IMG/VR virus record: IMGVR_UViG_3300006917_000056
Span: 1-39,998 of that record
Reading direction: 5' to 3' (one strand)
Length of the DNA stretch: 39,998 nt
Origin: a virus
Position 1 is the first letter of the stretch, and each line of letters begins with the position of its first letter. Under the pieces are notes generated by a model, which made no database searches, had not been told where the DNA came from, and saw only the letters and a program-made list of their open reading frames with translations. The position numbers and the translations under genes were made by a program. Shown here piece after piece: positions 36,154-39,998 of this stretch.

Positions 36154-38139
36154 ATGGAACGAGACTTTCCCCTCAAGCCGATTTGTGCCCGCTGGCTCGA
36201 CTGCATCAAGAAGGCAGAAGAGTACAAGAAGGCCTTCACTCAAGACGCTGCCGAAGCGATGATGTTCTTCAGCAGTGACAGTGACGCGGTGTGGGGGGAG
36301 ATTGCCAAGAACAAGTTTGCGAAGGGTGTCGGCCTGCCGACGTTCCGCATGGTGGTCAACCGCCTGTGGGAAGCCGTTCGCATCTTTGCCGCCGTGATTC
36401 ACCACAGAAACCCCAACAGGGTAGCTACGCCCAAGCAGCTTCCCTCGATTCTCCCGCAGCAGTTGGGGATTGTTGACCAGCCGGTTCCTCAAATGGGGCC
36501 GGATGGTCAACCTGTGGTGGGTCCGGACGGCCAGATGGTCATGATGCCATCTCCTGAGATGATGGAGTACCACCAGATGGCCGGGCATCAGCAGATGCTC
36601 ATGGATCATCGCACTCTGGTTTCCTCGCTCTTGGAGATGTACCTGAACTACACCCCGAACGAACTGAATCTCCAGTACCAGTCCAGGCAGGTGGTGGAGG
36701 AGGCGTTCATCAAGGGGGCTGGTGTGTGGTGGCATGAGCTTTACGCCCCGCCAGGAAGCTCTACCAGGATGGTCGGCAGCTTCTTCGATACCATCGACAA
36801 TCTTGTCTGGGATCCTGATGCAGACAAGTTTGACGACATCCGCTGGGCAGCCCGTAAGCGTATCCGTCCGATTGACGACGTGGCCTCTGAGTTTGGGCTC
36901 GACCGAGAGTGGCTCAAAGGCCATGCGGAAAGCTATTCTTCCCAGGCCGACTCAAAGCGTCCAGATTACAAGTACCGGAAATCCCGAGGGCAGACGAACG
37001 ATCTCCTTGAATACTGGGAGATCTATTCCAAGACGGGCTTCGGGGACCGGCTCAAAGACGTGGATGAGCGCTTCCGTGGCGCGTTCGATTCCCTCGGTCA
37101 GAACTGCTATATCGTCGTCGCTAAGGGAATTGATTTTCCGCTGAACATCCATCCCGATCTTCTCAAGCAAGAGGTTGGTGAGGGTCAGGTTCCAGACGAT
37201 CTCTTCATGGCGGCTCAATGGCCAGTGCCATTCTGGGTGGAGCCGAACGGCTGGCCGTTCACGCCGCTCATGTGGCATGGCAAGCCAAACTATACCTGGC
37301 CGCTGACTGTCGTGTCGGCTGGCATGGGCGAATTGCGGTTCATCAACTGGGCCATGTCCTACCTGATGGGGCGAATCCAGAAGACGGCAGACACGATCAT
37401 CGGAGTGGCGAAGGGTGCCGAGGAGTCCCTGAAGGCCCAGATCACCGCCCCGTCCGAGGGTGGCCTCAAGGTCGTGGAAATCAGCCAGGCACTGAATATG
37501 CCGCTGAACCAGTTGATCCAGGTCTTCGAGCAGCCGCAGGTTTCCCAGGAGATGTTCCGGATCATTGCCGAAGTGACGGCTATGTTCGACCGCCGGGTTG
37601 GGCTGACCGAGCTTATCTACGGCATGACCTCGGCATCGATGCGGAGTGCTACCGAGAGCCAGGTCAAGATGGATCAAGTGTCCATCCGGCCGGACGACTA
37701 CGCCAACATCCTCGAAACCGCCATGTCGGAGTGTGCCCGCAAGGAAGCCCTCATGGCTCGGTGGGCTCTGGAGCCGCAGGACGTTGAGCCGATCCTCGGG
37801 CCGCTTGGGGCTCGGGCCTGGGCCATGCATGTCAAGAGTGCCGACGTGGAGTCGGTGGCTCGGGAATACAGCTACCGGGTCGAGGCCGGGTCCACCAGGA
37901 AGCCTAATTCCGCGACCCGCCTGGAAACGATCAACAACGCCATGCAGATCCTCATGCCGGTGGCTCAAGGGCTCATGCAGGCAGGGCAGCCTCAGTTGTT
38001 CAACGCCCTCATGGCCGACTGGGGCAAGGCCATGGAGATCGATGTCTCCAAATACGTCATCCCCCCACCTCCGCCCCCGCCCCCGGAACAGGCTGGGCCG
38101 CCGCCCGCAGAGCCACCTCCACCCCCGGAAGGACAATAG
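36154..38139 (+). CDS. portal protein
   Basis: 661 aa, the usual size for a portal, directly after the terminase. The N-terminal half has helices and a Gly/Met/Pro insertion (PQMGPDGQPVVGPDGQMVMM). The middle (about 385-480) has GELRFINWAMSYLMGRIQKT, AEVTAMFDRRVGLTELIYGM, SASMRSATESQVKMDQVSIR, a layout typical of the portal stem and crown. It ends in a poly-Pro tail. It forms the dodecameric DNA gate of the head. There is no RBS stronger than AAAGGGACAATAG. Confidence 0.8.
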   Translation: MERDFPLKPICARWLDCIKKAEEYKKAFTQDAAEAMMFFSSDSDAVWGEIAKNKFAKGVGLPTFRMVVNRLWEAVRIFAAVIHHRNPNRVATPKQLPSILPQQLGIVDQPVPQMGPDGQPVVGPDGQMVMMPSPEMMEYHQMAGHQQMLMDHRTLVSSLLEMYLNYTPNELNLQYQSRQVVEEAFIKGAGVWWHELYAPPGSSTRMVGSFFDTIDNLVWDPDADKFDDIRWAARKRIRPIDDVASEFGLDREWLKGHAESYSSQADSKRPDYKYRKSRGQTNDLLEYWEIYSKTGFGDRLKDVDERFRGAFDSLGQNCYIVVAKGIDFPLNIHPDLLKQEVGEGQVPDDLFMAAQWPVPFWVEPNGWPFTPLMWHGKPNYTWPLTVVSAGMGELRFINWAMSYLMGRIQKTADTIIGVAKGAEESLKAQITAPSEGGLKVVEISQALNMPLNQLIQVFEQPQVSQEMFRIIAEVTAMFDRRVGLTELIYGMTSASMRSATESQVKMDQVSIRPDDYANILETAMSECARKEALMARWALEPQDVEPILGPLGARAWAMHVKSADVESVAREYSYRVEAGSTRKPNSATRLETINNAMQILMPVAQGLMQAGQPQLFNALMADWGKAMEIDVSKYVIPPPPPPPPEQAGPPPAEPPPPPEGQ

Positions 38140-38145
38140 CTCTAT

Positions 38146-38685
38146 ATGGAACTCCCGTTTGACATCCAGGACGCCCCTACGGCCGTCCAGAGGCGGTATG
38201 TTGAGTTGGTCAACAAAGGAAACAGCCCTCGGTTTGCTGAGATGCTGGCCCTCCAGCAGCCTCCTGGCGTGAGGGGGACCGACAGGGCGTTCATGGAGGG
38301 TCGTCTGAACAACCAGCAGCTTGACGCCATGCCGAAGCGGCAGGCCAGGTGGCTTGTCAAGGAGGCCCTCCAGGCTGGCATCTCAATCGAAGGGAAATAC
38401 TACTGCGGCGGCATTGCCGACCGGCGGCGTTGGAAGGATCCAGAGGCCTGGGTCGGCAGCGTTGATGACATTAAGAAGGTGGCCCAAAAGAGACGGCTCC
38501 ATCTTCAGGGCGGGATTGAGTACTCCCCGCCCGAGATGCCACCTCCGGAGCGAGTCGTCCTGCACGAGAGCATCGTGAAAGAGCGAGTCAAGGAATACAA
38601 GAAGAAGTTCCCCAACAAGAAGGTTGACGAGCTTCGAGAAATGGTGATCGAGAAGCACGGCTACAAGCCAAAGGTAAAGAAATGA
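38146..38685 (+). CDS. hypothetical head/tail-junction protein (179 aa)
   Basis: Soluble, with a helical N-terminal part (TAVQRRYVELVNKGNSPRFA), a central Trp/Gly-rich part and a Lys-rich helical C-terminus (KERVKEYKKKFPNKKVDELR). It starts 6 nt after the portal stop. Probably a structural or DNA-binding protein. No family is recognised. Confidence 0.6.
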   Translation: MELPFDIQDAPTAVQRRYVELVNKGNSPRFAEMLALQQPPGVRGTDRAFMEGRLNNQQLDAMPKRQARWLVKEALQAGISIEGKYYCGGIADRRRWKDPEAWVGSVDDIKKVAQKRRLHLQGGIEYSPPEMPPPERVVLHESIVKERVKEYKKKFPNKKVDELREMVIEKHGYKPKVKK

Positions 38686-39020
38686 GCAAAGAACTCTTCC
38701 GCAACCCCCCAACTCCAGTTGCCATCACGGCCAACTCCTCGGCAGCCTCGACGGCTGGGCATATCGCATACGGTGTCCACGGCGGCGGCGGCATCTTCAT
38801 TGGGAACACTGGCGGTGCCACGCTCATCAACTGGCACACCAAGTGGCGTGAGGATCAGACTCCTCGCCAAGCGTACATCCAGGGAACGAGTACGGCGGAA
38901 ACGACGCCCGTTGTGGTTGGCTATCACCCAATCCCGGACTCGTGCTTTGCCGTACCGTTCGTTGTTCCGGTCATCACAGGTGGCACCACGATGGCGGCCA
39001 CGTTTGTAGGAAAGGGTTGA
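38682..39020 (+). CDS. small beta-rich virion protein (112 aa)
   Basis: Gly/Thr/Ala-rich with strand patterns (GGGGIFIGNTGGATLINWHT, PVVVGYHPIPDSCFAVPFVV). Overlap with the upstream stop (ATGA). It resembles small tail or head decoration proteins by composition only. Confidence 0.55.
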   Translation: MSKELFRNPPTPVAITANSSAASTAGHIAYGVHGGGGIFIGNTGGATLINWHTKWREDQTPRQAYIQGTSTAETTPVVVGYHPIPDSCFAVPFVVPVITGGTTMAATFVGKG

Positions 39021-39021
39021 C

Positions 39022-39465
39022 ATGGCTTACGAGTACCCAGCAGACGGCAGCACCCCGAAGCGGCTTCGCACCTCCAACACGGCCGCAGACGTTCCTGTCG
39101 CTGCCGAGATCCAGGAAGACGAAGTTCTGCTCAACACCGCAGACGGCCTTCTTTACTACAAGACGCCCGGCGGCACCGTGTCCTCTTTGAAGATCGAAGG
39201 CACAGACAAGGTTGACGGCTTGGATGCTGCGCTGGCCGCCAAGCTAGAGTCTCCCATCGCCATCAGCGACACGACAGGCCTTCAGGACGCACTTGACGGC
39301 AAGGTTGCCAGCACGACCGCGACGGCGATTGTTGCTCTCACTGACGCCGCCTACACCGCCCTGACCCCCAAGGTGGCAACTACTCTCTATATCATAACCG
39401 ATGCCTCGGCTGGCGGAACGGGGGTCTACCTTGGGTCCACCGTAATTGCAAGCAAGGCGCTCTAA
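39022..39465 (+). CDS. tail fibre-like protein (147 aa)
   Basis: A shaft-type repeat is visible: KVDGLDAALAAKLE then ISDTTGLQDALDGK, a motif common in tail fibre and spike proteins (xxTGLxxALxGK). It has a Thr/Ala-rich collagen-like linker and a strand-rich end (TLYIITDASAGGTGVYLG). Short for a fibre, so it may be a joint or an adaptor. GTTGAC precedes the ATG. Confidence 0.65.
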   Translation: MAYEYPADGSTPKRLRTSNTAADVPVAAEIQEDEVLLNTADGLLYYKTPGGTVSSLKIEGTDKVDGLDAALAAKLESPIAISDTTGLQDALDGKVASTTATAIVALTDAAYTALTPKVATTLYIITDASAGGTGVYLGSTVIASKAL

Positions 39466-39653
39466 TGACCCTCCTCACCGACGCCCTCGCCGCAACCCTC
39501 CTCATGGCAGGCATGTGCCTGGGCGTCTCCGTGATCGTGTCTGGCTGCATCAACGAGCCGACTTTCGCGAACCGCTGTGACCACTGCGGCGAGTACCTTG
39601 AGGACGCGGAAGCGGTCCACGAGCATTTTGCGAGGTGCCACCTATGCCGATGA
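39465..39653 (+). CDS. membrane protein with C2H2 zinc finger (62 aa)
   Basis: Residues 5-27 are hydrophobic (TDALAATLLMAGMCLGVSVI) and end in VSGC, possibly a lipobox-like site. Then CDHCGEYLEDAEAVHEHFAR and CH give C-x2-C-x12-H-x4-H-type spacing of a classical zinc finger. The ATG overlaps the upstream stop (TAATG). A C2H2 finger next to a membrane segment is unusual in a phage. Confidence 0.55.
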   Translation: MTLLTDALAATLLMAGMCLGVSVIVSGCINEPTFANRCDHCGEYLEDAEAVHEHFARCHLCR

Positions 39654-39998
39654 ATCATCGACTGTTGGTGCCGAGGCAGACCACGCACCCGGAGGCGTTG
39701 GCGTGGAAGTCTGCTGCCGTGGCGAATGGCGGCACAGTAAGCGGATCTGAACTGAACGCCGTGGATAGGATGTTCAGGTCGCTTGACTCGCAAGGGCTGC
39801 GGTCGTCGTTCTGTCGCATAAACCTGTTCGTTGGTGGTTTCAACGGCGCTCTAGTTCCGCAGGTGCGGGGATTCAGCAGATCCGGCACGCAGTACGGGAA
39901 TGCGACGGACACCAACAGCAACTTCGTCAGCGGCGACTACTCGCTGCCGACTGGTCTTACGAGCCTTGTGACGACGAAGTGCCTCACCACGGGGCTCA
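39644..39998 (+). CDS. structural/tail protein, 3' truncated by window end
   Basis: ATG 39644 or 39650 (ATGA overlap with the upstream stop). The visible 118 residues start MPMNHRLLVPRQTTHPEALA and include an INLFVGGFNGALVPQVRGFS stretch and Gly/Thr/Asn-rich strands, as in phage tail or receptor-binding proteins. It runs off the window, so size and C-terminus are unknown. Confidence 0.6.
   Translation, partial: MPMNHRLLVPRQTTHPEALAWKSAAVANGGTVSGSELNAVDRMFRSLDSQGLRSSFCRINLFVGGFNGALVPQVRGFSRSGTQYGNATDTNSNFVSGDYSLPTGLTSLVTTKCLTTGL

Noticed and set aside
36952-38136. 394-codon minus-strand open frame over the portal
   Set aside because: Shadow of the portal gene; His/Gly/Arg-rich with no motif. 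Unlike the antisense HNH, no catalytic residues appear.

Overview
The window is part of the genome of a double-stranded DNA tailed bacteriophage (Caudoviricetes), high in GC and almost fully coding. The evidence is a complete head-packaging block: scaffold-like protein, major capsid protein, large terminase and portal. Dozens of small genes are packed with ATGA or TGATG stop-start overlaps. There are no ribosomal or housekeeping genes. The host is uncertain. A cysteine-rich virion-type protein at 20820 carries a GACC...C..C...GGTY pattern that I associate with Planctomycetes proteins, so a planctomycete-like host is a weak inference. A serine recombinase, a phage sigma-like factor and a repeat-rich divergent control region make a temperate lifestyle possible, but no att site is proven.

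Layout. Positions 1-100 hold a class II tRNA-like element. Positions 155-7629 (+) hold a SF2 helicase, an HNH protein, a small PDDEXK-like nuclease, then a membrane or secreted cassette (small membrane proteins, a possible cysteine peptidase, a signal-peptide trypsin-like protease, a coiled-coil membrane protein) and a sigma-like factor. Positions 7412-16157 (-) hold the serine recombinase and about 25 small accessory genes, including DUF932 and GP88 family members and a cluster showing recent gene shuffling. Positions 16158-16577 are a divergent control region with long repeats. One gene and a strong terminator follow, then a second repeat-rich non-coding stretch (17228-17661). Positions 17662-19520 (+) hold small genes starting with a PDDEXK-like protein, and 19517-19952 (-) hold two small genes with their own promoter. 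After a structured non-coding leader (19953-20366), everything runs on + to the end: virion-associated proteins, an SPFH-domain protein, a metallophosphoesterase, scaffold, capsid, a glycosyltransferase-methyltransferase fusion, terminase, portal and the first tail-type genes. The last gene runs off the window.

The most striking system is in the large terminase gene. An intein (33483-34343) interrupts the Walker A loop between GGNR and SGKS. Its endonuclease is not in the intein reading frame. A complete HNH homing endonuclease gene lies inside the intein on the opposite strand (33676-34215), while the sense frame through it stays open as a low-complexity linker. A second mobile-endonuclease signature is at 23997-24676. 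There an endonuclease VII-type gene has inserted near the 3' end of the metallophosphoesterase gene and left two copies of that 3' end. They differ at 13 of 56 bases but by only one residue (I/L) in 18 codons, so the gene tail appears to have been recoded. With the free-standing HNH gene at 30584, the head block carries at least three mobile endonucleases.
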